Source: Lactobacillus sp. CBA3605 (GTDB lineage Bacteria > Bacillota > Bacilli > Lactobacillales > Lactobacillaceae). Taken from it: 64,000 nucleotides of DNA. Under the pieces are notes generated by a model. That model made no database searches and was not told where the DNA came from. It saw only the letters and a program-made list of their open reading frames with translations. Positions 18,118-26,144 of this stretch are shown in pieces; the first letter of the stretch is position 1, and each line of letters starts with the position of its first letter. The DNA is taken from positions 2,418,001 through 2,482,000 of the forward strand of contig NZ_CP027190.1 in the NCBI RefSeq assembly GCF_002970915.1, in the 5' to 3' direction. Made by a program: the position numbers and the translations under genes.

Positions 18118-18804
18118 ATGAGTCGAATATTAATTATTGAGGATGAAAAAAATCTATCCCGCTTTGTCGAACTAGAATTAAAGCATGAAGGTTACGATAT
18201 TCAGGTTGAATATAATGGTCGTAAAGGTTTGGATGCAGCATTAGCTGAAGATTTTGATGCGATTCTCTTAGACTTAATGTTGCCTGAACTAAATGGGTTA
18301 GAAGTTTGTCGACGGGTCCGTGAAGTTAAAAACACCCCAATTATTATGATGACGGCCCGTGACTCAGTCATTGATCGGGTTTCTGGTTTGGACCATGGGG
18401 CGGATGACTATATTGTTAAGCCATTTGCAATTGAAGAGTTATTGGCACGTTTACGGGCCTTACTACGACGGATTGATCTCGAAAGTGAACAACAAAGTAC
18501 GAAGCAAACCACGGTAACTTATAAAGATTTAACGATTGAAAAAGAAAATTTAGTCGTTAAACGTGGTGATGAAGTGATTAACTTAACGAAGCGGGAATAC
18601 GAATTGCTATTGACTTTAATGGAAAATATCAATGTCGTCTTAGCGCGTGACGTCTTGTTAAACAAAGTTTGGGGTTATGAATCTGAAGTTGAAACTAACG
18701 TTGTCGATGTTTATATTCGTTACTTACGAAATAAAATTGATCGACCAGGCGAAAAGAGCTACATCCAAACTGTTCGTGGGACAGGATACGTGATTCGGTC
18801 ATAA
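18118..18804 (+). CDS. arlR: OmpR/PhoB family response regulator (ArlR-like)
   Basis: A 228-residue response regulator. The receiver domain has the acidic pair in IIEDE, the phospho-acceptor Asp52 (LLDLMLPE) and the Lys in YIVKPF near 102. The winged-helix output domain starts near 130 and contains LTKREYELLLTLMENINVVLARDVLLNKVWGY. It is closest in look to ArlR/CsrR-type regulators of Gram-positive bacteria. Its stop codon overlaps the ATG of the partner kinase (TAATG). Confidence 0.9.
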   Translation: MSRILIIEDEKNLSRFVELELKHEGYDIQVEYNGRKGLDAALAEDFDAILLDLMLPELNGLEVCRRVREVKNTPIIMMTARDSVIDRVSGLDHGADDYIVKPFAIEELLARLRALLRRIDLESEQQSTKQTTVTYKDLTIEKENLVVKRGDEVINLTKREYELLLTLMENINVVLARDVLLNKVWGYESEVETNVVDVYIRYLRNKIDRPGEKSYIQTVRGTGYVIRS

Positions 18805-20441
18805 TGACTGACACAACAACTGCCAAGACAACGCAACCAAAACGTTGGTCGTTGAAATGGAAATGGGCGCTCGGGACCGCAATCGGGACCGCGCTCATTT
18901 TTATTTGTTTTTCATTATTGGTCTATAAGAGTTTCACGAACCTCTTATTACGCCAAGAACAGCGTGACGTTGCGAGTGCCGTGAGCACAATTCAGCAATC
19001 TCTGCGAACTGAGTCAAAAGGGCTAACCATTAAATCGGTCGCTGCCAAACTGCAACCGGAAGCTAATGTTGAGCCTAGTAATAATATGTCCAGCCGCCGA
19101 CAGGGTGCTTTAAAGACGACTTTCTTTTCAGATTCGGAACTAACGGCCTTGTCACGGACTAATCTAGCGGTAACAGTCTATGATCCGGATGGAACGACGC
19201 TATATATTTCACGACGTGATACGCATGAATTTAAGCGTAGTCAACAGCGTGCTATTAAGCTCATCGGTCACGGGTCGGCGGCTGAATTGGTGGGCCGTGC
19301 ACCTATCCGAACGGCCAATAAGGCCAAAGTGATTGGTTATGCGCAAGTGACGGATAGTTTAACCGATTATCATAGTACCACGCATAATTTAATGTGGATT
19401 TTTGTGGTGATGACGTTGATTGCCATTTTTGGTGCGACCCTATTAGGATACTTTTTAGCGGCCTTTTTGTTGCGACCGATGTGGCAGATTACTCGGACAA
19501 TTAGTGCGGTTAATCTCGACCCGCAGACGGATTCACGGGTGCCGGATTTAAAACGTAATGATGAATTGTCTGATTTGGGCCATTTGTTTAATGATATGTT
19601 AGATCAAATGCAGCGCTACATCACACAACAGCAACAATTTGTGGAAGATGTTTCCCATGAATTACGAACACCTGTTGCAATTATTCAAGGTCATATGGAA
19701 TTACTGAATCGCTGGGGTAAGGATGATCCTAAAGTGTTGGCCGAGTCCTTGGCAGCTAGCCTATCGGAAACCAAGCGTATGCAAAGTCTGGTGCAAGAGA
19801 TGCTTGACTTGTCACGGGCCGAACAATTGGAAATCAACTTTAGTCATGAAACAACCGACGTCCAGAAGTTGGTTGCCCAGGCGTTTAATGACTTTAAGAT
19901 GATTCACCCGGACTTTCTTTTTACGTTTGATGATGATGTTGAGCAACCCGTCTATGCCCAAATTTATCGGAATCATTTAGAACAAATTCTGATTATTTTA
20001 CTAGATAATGCGGTGAAGTATTCAACCAAACGCCGCGAAATTCACTTATCCTTGTCGACGGATGTCCGTTATATTGAGGTAGCCGTTCAAGATTTTGGTG
20101 AGGGAATTTCAAAAGACAATCTTGATCGGGTCTTCAATCGGTTCTACCGGGTAGATAAAGCACGCAGTCGCGATAAGGGCGGTAATGGTTTGGGGTTATC
20201 CATTGCGCAACGGCTGGTGGAAGGCTATCATGGTCGGATTAGTGTTGAATCAGTTGTGGGTCAAGGGTCAATATTTAGATTCCATTTACCGATTTTAAAA
20301 GATCCTAAATTATTGGCACAGGCCGCTGATGAGGCGACGACGGTTGAAAAGATTCCAAAGACCGCATTGCCAGCTGGTATTAAGCCAGCGACACCTGATC
20401 CAGATGAGCCACCATTAGATGCACATGAACATGAAAAATAA
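18804..20441 (+). CDS. arlS: Sensor histidine kinase (ArlS-like)
   Basis: A 545-residue membrane kinase. The first transmembrane helix is at about 30-52. An extracellular sensor region (about 53-195) follows, then a second helix near 197-220 (LMWIFVVMTLIAIFGATLLGYFLA). Next come a HAMP domain, the HisKA box with His285 (VSHELRTPVAIIQGH), and an ATPase domain with N, G1 and G2 boxes (LLDNAVKYS, DFGEGIS, GGNGLGLSI). The C-terminal 55 residues are Pro/acidic-rich and lie outside the catalytic fold. It partners the upstream regulator; the signal is not known. Confidence 0.92.
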   Translation: MTDTTTAKTTQPKRWSLKWKWALGTAIGTALIFICFSLLVYKSFTNLLLRQEQRDVASAVSTIQQSLRTESKGLTIKSVAAKLQPEANVEPSNNMSSRRQGALKTTFFSDSELTALSRTNLAVTVYDPDGTTLYISRRDTHEFKRSQQRAIKLIGHGSAAELVGRAPIRTANKAKVIGYAQVTDSLTDYHSTTHNLMWIFVVMTLIAIFGATLLGYFLAAFLLRPMWQITRTISAVNLDPQTDSRVPDLKRNDELSDLGHLFNDMLDQMQRYITQQQQFVEDVSHELRTPVAIIQGHMELLNRWGKDDPKVLAESLAASLSETKRMQSLVQEMLDLSRAEQLEINFSHETTDVQKLVAQAFNDFKMIHPDFLFTFDDDVEQPVYAQIYRNHLEQILIILLDNAVKYSTKRREIHLSLSTDVRYIEVAVQDFGEGISKDNLDRVFNRFYRVDKARSRDKGGNGLGLSIAQRLVEGYHGRISVESVVGQGSIFRFHLPILKDPKLLAQAADEATTVEKIPKTALPAGIKPATPDPDEPPLDAHEHEK

Positions 20442-20452
20442 AGGTCACTAGT

Positions 20453-20484
20453 AAGTCCGCTCAGTAATTTGAGCGGATTTTTGC
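20453..20484 (+). terminator. Terminator after the ArlRS-like operon
   Basis: AAGTCCGCTCA and TGAGCGGATTT flank a short loop, followed by TTTT. Confidence 0.85.
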
Positions 20485-20562
20485 TATTGCAAAGGTTTTC
20501 ACAAGCAATAATTACTGTTATAGTAAAAGAGCAGTAATTTTATTTTTGGGGAGGCAACTAGG

Positions 20563-21528
20563 GTGACAAATGAAACAACTTATCAGCCGATGACGGTCAA
20601 GATTTTTTTGCAATTTATTCGATTGAATGCGAAGGCCGCCAGCGTCGTGCCATATTTTATGGGTGTTTTATTTTCAATTTATTATTTTCAAGCATTTAAT
20701 TGGGTTAATTCACTAATTTATCTCATCGCCCAAGTGGCAATCGCCTTATTTGTCACGGGGTTCAATAATGTGCAGGATTATTATCTGGCCGTCGATTTAC
20801 ATTATCGTGACACGTACAACATTATTGGGCGTGAGCACTTATCGCCACGCCGTTCGTTACGACTAATGCTTGGGATGTTAGCGACTGCCATTATTCTAGG
20901 GCTCGTTTTAGTCTCACGGACCAATTTGCTTTTACTATTTATGGGAGCGGCGGCGATTGGCGTCGCAATATTTTATACGTATGGACCGGTGCCATTTTCA
21001 CGTTTTCCGTTGGGGGAATTATTGTCGGGAACGGTTGAAGGGTTCGGCGTGTTCTTTTTAGCGGTCTATGTTAACGTAGCGACGCCGGTGTTAATGGGCT
21101 TTACTTGGGCGTGGCCGCACTTTGCCATTGTTGGTAATTTACAACATATCTTAATCATGATATTAGTGGGATTACCGAACATCTTTTTAGTTGCAAATAT
21201 TATGTTAGCTGATAATATTTGTGATTTAGATCAGGATGTGCGGAATCAACGTTATACGGTGCCTTATTATATCGGGAAAGCACGGGCTTTGAAAGTCTAT
21301 GATTGGTTAGCGTTGCTCAGTTATTTACCGGTGCTTGTGAGTGTTGGCTTACAAATTTTACCTATTTATCAATTATTAGTTGTTTTGGCGCTACCAAAAA
21401 TCATCAAAAATATCAAAACCTTCAATGCCGTTCAAGTGAAGGAAACGACGTTTAATACGGCGCCACAGAATTTGATGTTGTTTCAAGGGTTGCAGTTAAT
21501 TGCGCTTATTCTAGGAATTGTTTTTTAA
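20563..21528 (+). CDS. menA: UbiA family prenyltransferase, probable MenA
   Basis: A 321-residue polytopic membrane protein with eight or nine helices. The two Asp-rich motifs of UbiA enzymes are visible: NNVQDYYLAVD (about 69-79) and DNICDLDQD (about 220-228). It resembles 1,4-dihydroxy-2-naphthoate prenyltransferases (MenA), which attach the isoprenoid tail in menaquinone synthesis. No other men genes are in the window, so its partner pathway cannot be judged here. The start is GTG 20563 with GGGGAGG upstream. It is a single-gene unit ending in a two-way terminator. Confidence 0.85.
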   Translation: MTNETTYQPMTVKIFLQFIRLNAKAASVVPYFMGVLFSIYYFQAFNWVNSLIYLIAQVAIALFVTGFNNVQDYYLAVDLHYRDTYNIIGREHLSPRRSLRLMLGMLATAIILGLVLVSRTNLLLLFMGAAAIGVAIFYTYGPVPFSRFPLGELLSGTVEGFGVFFLAVYVNVATPVLMGFTWAWPHFAIVGNLQHILIMILVGLPNIFLVANIMLADNICDLDQDVRNQRYTVPYYIGKARALKVYDWLALLSYLPVLVSVGLQILPIYQLLVVLALPKIIKNIKTFNAVQVKETTFNTAPQNLMLFQGLQLIALILGIVF

Positions 21529-21539
21529 AGTTCACCTAA

Positions 21540-21588
21540 AAAAATACGTTAATCACAGTCCAGTAAGGGCGTGATTAACGTATTTTTG
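21540..21588. terminator. Bidirectional terminator between menA and yidC
   Basis: A 17-bp perfect stem (21540-21556 with 21571-21587) has an A run on one side and a T run on the other. It is shared by the convergent genes. Confidence 0.93.
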
Positions 21589-21595
21589 TGGTTAA

Positions 21596-22531
21596 TTAAT
21601 GATGATGACGTTGCTGTTTACCCGCATTTCGACCCGCACCATCAGATTGATGTGGCGTTGGGGTATCGGTCACTGAATTTTCAGTTGCGTTAACTGGTTT
21701 AGCGCCACCAACGGCACTCGGCGTAGGCGTCTTGATTGGATGCTTCTTTAAATCAGCTTCAACTTCCCGTCGAATTCGAGGACGGAAATAGTTGATGATT
21801 AAAGTTTGTAAGCAGGCGAACAGGCCGCCAACGAAGAAGTAGAGGCCCAAACCGGCTGGCGCTGACATGGTTACAAATAAAATCATGACGGGGCTGACGA
21901 CTAACATGGTCCGCATGGCCTTACGTTGCTCAGCGGGTAACCCAATCATTGAGAGGTAACCTTGGGCTAGGTAAGAAACGAATGCCAGAATTGCCAATAG
22001 GAGACTAGAGTGACCTAAGGCAATTCCCATAAACTTAGCACTAGAAAGTTCTGGTGAGTAGCGAATCGCATAATACAAGGCTGAGAAAATTGGAAATTGA
22101 ATCAGTAATGGTAAACAGCCAATGCCGCCAGTCATACTAATCCCATTATCACGGTAGAGTTGCATCATTTCGTTGCTGACAGCGGCCTTTTCAGCCTGTG
22201 TTGTGGCTTGCTTTTGCCGTGCTTGAATATTAGCTAATTGTGGCTTAACTGCCGCCATTTTTTCTTGTTGATAGGTCGATTTACGTTGTTGATTAATCAT
22301 CATTGGCAATAAGACTAACCGCACGATGACCGTTAAGCCAATAATAGCCCAACCGTAATTGTTGCCGAACAACTGTGATAACCATTGCATCACAATTTGT
22401 CCAGGTCGCGCTAAGTAGTCATATACGAAGCCGTATGGTTTACCAGCTTTTGAAACCTGTACACAGCCACTAAGTAGCAACGCTAAGCTGGACAGTGCCA
22501 GTGTAACGGTGAGGCCTTTTCTCTTTTTCAC
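21596..22531 (-). CDS. yidC: Membrane protein insertase YidC (lipoprotein form)
   Basis: A 311-residue YidC/OxaA/Alb3 insertase. A signal peptide ends in the lipobox LLSGC (Cys near residue 23), so the mature protein is a lipoprotein, as usual in Gram-positive bacteria. Membrane helices follow (YGWAIIGLTVIVRLVLLPMM with the conserved groove Arg; IQFPIFSALYYAI; LLAILAFVSYLAQGYLSM; the C-terminal pair). The tail is long, Pro/Thr-rich and ends in a His cluster, which in YidC2-type proteins contacts the ribosome. It begins with GTG. Lactobacilli usually carry a second copy near rnpA. Confidence 0.95.
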   Translation of the reverse strand: MKKRKGLTVTLALSSLALLLSGCVQVSKAGKPYGFVYDYLARPGQIVMQWLSQLFGNNYGWAIIGLTVIVRLVLLPMMINQQRKSTYQQEKMAAVKPQLANIQARQKQATTQAEKAAVSNEMMQLYRDNGISMTGGIGCLPLLIQFPIFSALYYAIRYSPELSSAKFMGIALGHSSLLLAILAFVSYLAQGYLSMIGLPAEQRKAMRTMLVVSPVMILFVTMSAPAGLGLYFFVGGLFACLQTLIINYFRPRIRREVEADLKKHPIKTPTPSAVGGAKPVNATENSVTDTPTPHQSDGAGRNAGKQQRHHH

Positions 22532-22594
22532 TTGATCATAATCCCCTTTATTTTAGTCATATAAGCATGATGATACTAGAGATGGCAGGGGATT

Positions 22595-22867
22595 TCAATT
22601 GGTTATCCGAAAATTATGATAGTTTTGTGGTTCAACATCGTGCACAATGAGGTGCTTGACGCGACCAAAGTCAGTCGGTGATTGTTTGATGACGTCAATG
22701 AAAACTTGAATGCGTTGATCTTCACCTTCAGCTTCAATGAAGACTGAGCCATCCATTAAATTACGAACGATGCCATTGACACCGCATTTATCCGCAGCAG
22801 CCTTGGTGGCCCAGCGAAAGCCGACGCCTTGCACGCGACCGCTAACTTGTAATGTTACTGCTCGCAT
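22595..22867 (-). CDS. acyP: Acylphosphatase
   Basis: A 90-residue enzyme that hydrolyses acyl phosphates. The signature GRVQGVGFRWATKAAA carries the catalytic Arg, and the conserved Asn is in VNGIVRNLMDGSV. The ATG at 22867 is used because AAAGGGAG lies upstream; a longer reading toward 22960 would overlap the promoter of the divergent gene. Confidence 0.95.
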   Translation of the reverse strand: MRAVTLQVSGRVQGVGFRWATKAAADKCGVNGIVRNLMDGSVFIEAEGEDQRIQVFIDVIKQSPTDFGRVKHLIVHDVEPQNYHNFRITN

Positions 22868-22977
22868 ATTGTCACTCCCTTTTAAAGCTATATTATCTAT
22901 AATAGCATGGAAGTTAGTCGGGAGCGATATGCTATACTTGTCTTTAACTAAAACGTTCATCAGAGGAAGGTTTTCGC

Positions 22978-23748
22978 ATGGAAAAAATTAATTCGTTGCA
23001 AAATGCCCACGTGAAGGCGTGGAAAAAACTACAGACGAAAAAGGGTCGTCACCAACAAGGCTTATACTTATTGGATGGGTGGCATTTGGTTAATGAAGCG
23101 GTCAAAGCCAAGGTTTCAATCAAAACACTGCTGTTAACCGAAAAACAACTAGCAACTAAGCCAGATTTAACGCATTTTCCTGACGTCATTGAAATCTCAG
23201 AGGAAGTTGCCAGTCATATCAGCGCAACCGTGACACCACAGGGGGTCTTTGCGTTAGCTTTGCTGCCTAAGCCAGCCGCTGATCCTTTAGCCCAGCTGGA
23301 TTTAAGTCGGCCATGGTTACTGCTAGATAATGTGCAAGATCCAGGTAATATTGGCACCATGGTACGGACTGCGGATGCAGCGGGCTTTGCCGGGGTGGCG
23401 TTCGGGACTGGTACCGGTGATATTCATCAACCTAAAGTGGAACGGGCTATGCAAGGTAGCCAATTTCATTTGCAATTAATTAGTACGGATTTAGCGGCGC
23501 TGGTGACCCAGATGAAAGCACAAGGGTTGCCGATTTATGGATCAGAATTAAACCCACAGGCGGCAGCGTACTTAGATGTGGATGCCCCCGTGAGTTTCGG
23601 ACTGATTATGGGTAACGAAGGCAACGGTATGAGTGCTGCTTTATTGGCCCAAACGACTAAAAATTTGTATATCCCAATTAAAGGCCGAGCCGAATCGTTG
23701 AATGTTGCGATTGCGGCTGGAATTTTGATGTTTGGTCTAAATCGTTAA
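22978..23748 (+). CDS. TrmH/SpoU family RNA 2'-O-methyltransferase
   Basis: A 256-residue methyltransferase. An N-terminal substrate-binding domain is followed by the knotted SPOUT domain. The three SpoU motifs are visible: LDNVQDPGNIGTMVRTADAAGF, IMGNEGNGMS and IPIKGRAESLNVAIAAGI. It probably methylates rRNA (YsgA-type), but the target nucleotide is not known. It is divergent from acyP. Confidence 0.93.
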   Translation: MEKINSLQNAHVKAWKKLQTKKGRHQQGLYLLDGWHLVNEAVKAKVSIKTLLLTEKQLATKPDLTHFPDVIEISEEVASHISATVTPQGVFALALLPKPAADPLAQLDLSRPWLLLDNVQDPGNIGTMVRTADAAGFAGVAFGTGTGDIHQPKVERAMQGSQFHLQLISTDLAALVTQMKAQGLPIYGSELNPQAAAYLDVDAPVSFGLIMGNEGNGMSAALLAQTTKNLYIPIKGRAESLNVAIAAGILMFGLNR

Positions 23749-23844
23749 GTTGTCGTTAGAATTAGGTGGTTGCTGAACAAAATACTTTCAAAATAGCTTA
23801 CTTTTTAGTAGAATAGCGGTAGTTATTAGCAAAGGGAGCTTTCA

Positions 23845-24351
23845 ATGAAAATCAATGCATGGAAACAAGATTCCGAGTACGTGGCAATTGTCGCTGATTT
23901 ATTAGCTCAACCGGCTGTGCAACACTTAGCCGATTTTACGCAACACCATCATTCGAATCGATTAGATCATTCAATTGCAGTTTCATATGATAGTTATTTA
24001 TTAGCAAAGAAATGGCACCTCAACACTGCTGCGGTCGCACGTGGTGGTTTGTTACATGATTTGTTTTATTATGATTGGCGTGAAACCAAGTTTGACTTGG
24101 GGTCACACGCCTTTATTCACCCGCGGGTAGCGTTACGGAACGCTGAAAAGTTAACCAAACTAACCCCGATGGAGAAAGACATCATTTTAAAGCACATGTT
24201 TGGGGCGACGTTAGCCATACCTAAATATCGAGAAAGTTTGTTAGTCTCTTTAGTCGATGATTATGAAGCAGAACATGAGTTTTTTGGACCATTACGTCTC
24301 AAGGTGGCCAAACAACTGGACCGATTCCGGGGGAAAGTTTCCGCCGGATAA
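23845..24351 (+). CDS. HD-domain phosphohydrolase
   Basis: A 168-residue HD-superfamily protein. Metal-binding residues are seen in RLDHSIAVSYDSY, LLHDLFYYDW and DIILKHMFG. Similar small HD proteins in lactobacilli are uncharacterised and are thought to act on nucleotides. AAAGGGAG precedes the ATG. It lies 39 bases before the HxlR gene. Confidence 0.85.
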   Translation: MKINAWKQDSEYVAIVADLLAQPAVQHLADFTQHHHSNRLDHSIAVSYDSYLLAKKWHLNTAAVARGGLLHDLFYYDWRETKFDLGSHAFIHPRVALRNAEKLTKLTPMEKDIILKHMFGATLAIPKYRESLLVSLVDDYEAEHEFFGPLRLKVAKQLDRFRGKVSAG

Positions 24352-24390
24352 CCAACCGGCCAGGAGAACTTTTTTTGGAGGTCATGTAAA

Positions 24391-24762
24391 ATGTCAGAAA
24401 TGATACTGGATACGGTTGTTGACACGACCGCTGAATCCGAATTTGAATTGTGTCCTAAATTTGAACAAACCTTTTCAATTTTAGGTAAAAAGTGGAATGG
24501 CCTAATTATTGACGTTTTATTAGAGGATGGGCCACAACGTTTTAAAAACCTGGCGCGACGAATTCCACGTTGTAGTGACCGCGTTTTGGTGGTGCGCTTG
24601 AAAGAATTAGAAGCCAATGGCATCGTTAGTCGGATTACACATTGTGATTCAGCCTTGATTGAATACCGATTAACTGCGAAAGGTGCCGATTTAAAGCAAG
24701 TGATGGAAACCGTCCATGGTTGGTCTGATAAGTGGAATAGTCCTGAGAATTCTTACGAATAG
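24391..24762 (+). CDS. HxlR family transcriptional regulator
   Basis: A 123-residue winged-helix protein. The HxlR signature starts CPKFEQTFSILGKKWNGLIIDVL, with the recognition helix in RRIPRCSDRVLVVRLKELEANGIV. Cysteines at the start of the domain (Cys22), at 60 and at 84 could sense thiol stress, as in HypR/QsrR-type members; this is inference. A TTGGAGG site precedes it. Confidence 0.88.
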   Translation: MSEMILDTVVDTTAESEFELCPKFEQTFSILGKKWNGLIIDVLLEDGPQRFKNLARRIPRCSDRVLVVRLKELEANGIVSRITHCDSALIEYRLTAKGADLKQVMETVHGWSDKWNSPENSYE

Positions 24763-24779
24763 GGCTTGACGCTACGTTG

Positions 24780-25053
24780 GGTTTGCCATAAACTGACATA
24801 GTAGATTGAAAAGCGTTGATGAGAAGTAGTACTTAGTTATGCCGTCTTAGGAAAGAGTGTCAGCGACTGGAAGCACTCTGGCGGTTACACTAACGAATTC
24901 ACTCTTTGAGCTGGAATTAGACATTATGATACAACTAAATTTCCGGTACCCGGCCGTTATCCGGTGAAAGTGCGTTAATTTAAGCGAAGCGATAATTGAC
25001 GAACAAGGGTGGTACCGCGATGACCTCGTCCCTTTTTAGGACGGGGCTTTTTT
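24780..25053 (+). promoter_or_regulatory. T-box leader of pheST
   Basis: A classic T-box leader. The stem I region spans about 24800-24915, with the specifier codon TTC (Phe) at 24898-24900 in the usual AACGAATTCACT bulge context. The T-box core AGGGTGGTACCGCG is at 25006-25019, and the terminator follows at once. It couples pheST expression to uncharged tRNA-Phe. Confidence 0.95.
25024..25053 (+). terminator. T-box attenuator terminator before pheS
   Basis: CCTCGTCC (25024-25031) pairs with GGACGGGG (25039-25046), and six or more T follow. Confidence 0.92.
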
Positions 25054-25089
25054 GTGTCTAAAATGCGACTAAAAAATTGGAGGCAGCAT

Positions 25090-26136
25090 ATGAGTTTACA
25101 AGATCGATTAACCGAATTGCGTGATCAGGGCTTAGCAGATATTAAGTCAGCGGATGTCTTGAAAAAAGTCAATCAAGTTAAAGTTGATTTGCTTGGCAAG
25201 AAAGGCCCGATTACAGAAGTCTTACGTGGTATGCGGGACTTGGAACCAGAAGAACGGCCCAAAGTTGGGGCTTATGCGAATGAGGTCCGGGATAAGTTAC
25301 AAGCGGCGATTGATCATCGGCGGGAACAATTAGAACAAGCCGTTGTCAATAAGCAATTAGTTGCTGAGACGGTTGATGTGACCTTGCCTGGTCGTACAGT
25401 CCCACAAGGGCAACCGCATGTGATTACCCAGATTATTACGGAATTAGAAGATTTGTTTATTGGCATGGGCTATCAGATTGAGGATGGCGACGAAGTTGAA
25501 GAAGATTACTATAACTTCGAACGGTTGAACTTACCAAAGGATCATCCGGCCCGCGATATGCAAGATACGTTTTATATTACGAAAGAAGTCTTATTACGGA
25601 CGCAAACTTCTGCCGATCAACCACGCTCACTAGAAAACCACGATTTTTCGAAGGGACCTTTGAAGGTGCTATCACCAGGGCGGGTCTATCGACGTGATAC
25701 GGATGATGCGACTCATTCGCATCAATTCCATCAAATCGAAGGGTTAGTCGTTGATAAAAATATTACGATGGCCGATTTAAAAGGGACCTTAGTCCTAGTT
25801 GCCAATGAATTATTTGGTGATCAATTTGATGTTCGGATTCGACCGAGCTACTTCCCATTTACAGAACCATCCGTTGAAGCAGATGTCACTTGTTTTAACT
25901 GTAATGGTAAGGGCTGTGCAGTCTGCAAACAGACTGGTTGGATTGAAGTTTTAGGTGCCGGCATGGTTCATCCACGCGTCTTAGAGATGTCTGGCATTGA
26001 TCCCGAAGTTTATGGTGGTTTTGCCTTTGGCTTAGGTCCAGATCGGTTTGCCATGTTGAAGTATGGGGTAGACGATATTCGTAACTTCTACTTAAATGAT
26101 GTTCGGTTCTTGTCGCAGTTTTATAAGAAAGGTTAG
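25090..26136 (+). CDS. pheS: Phenylalanine--tRNA ligase alpha subunit
   Basis: A 348-residue class II synthetase subunit. An N-terminal coiled coil (about 1-95) is followed by the catalytic domain. Motif 2 lies in [29 protein letters not shown] and motif 3 in [23 protein letters not shown] Cys cluster ([17 protein letters not shown]) is seen in many Gram-positive PheS. ATG 25090 is preceded by GGAGG at 6 nt. It forms a heterotetramer with PheT, encoded 8 nt downstream. Confidence 0.97.
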   Translation: MSLQDRLTELRDQGLADIKSADVLKKVNQVKVDLLGKKGPITEVLRGMRDLEPEERPKVGAYANEVRDKLQAAIDHRREQLEQAVVNKQLVAETVDVTLPGRTVPQGQPHVITQIITELEDLFIGMGYQIEDGDEVEEDYYNFERLNLPKDHPARDMQDTFYITKEVLLRTQTSADQPRSLENHDFSKGPLKVLSPGRVYRRDTDDATHSHQFHQIEGLVVDKNITMADLKGTLVLVANELFGDQFDVRIRPSYFPFTEPSVEADVTCFNCNGKGCAVCKQTGWIEVLGAGMVHPRVLEMSGIDPEVYGGFAFGLGPDRFAMLKYGVDDIRNFYLNDVRFLSQFYKKG

Positions 26137-26144
26137 GCGGTCCT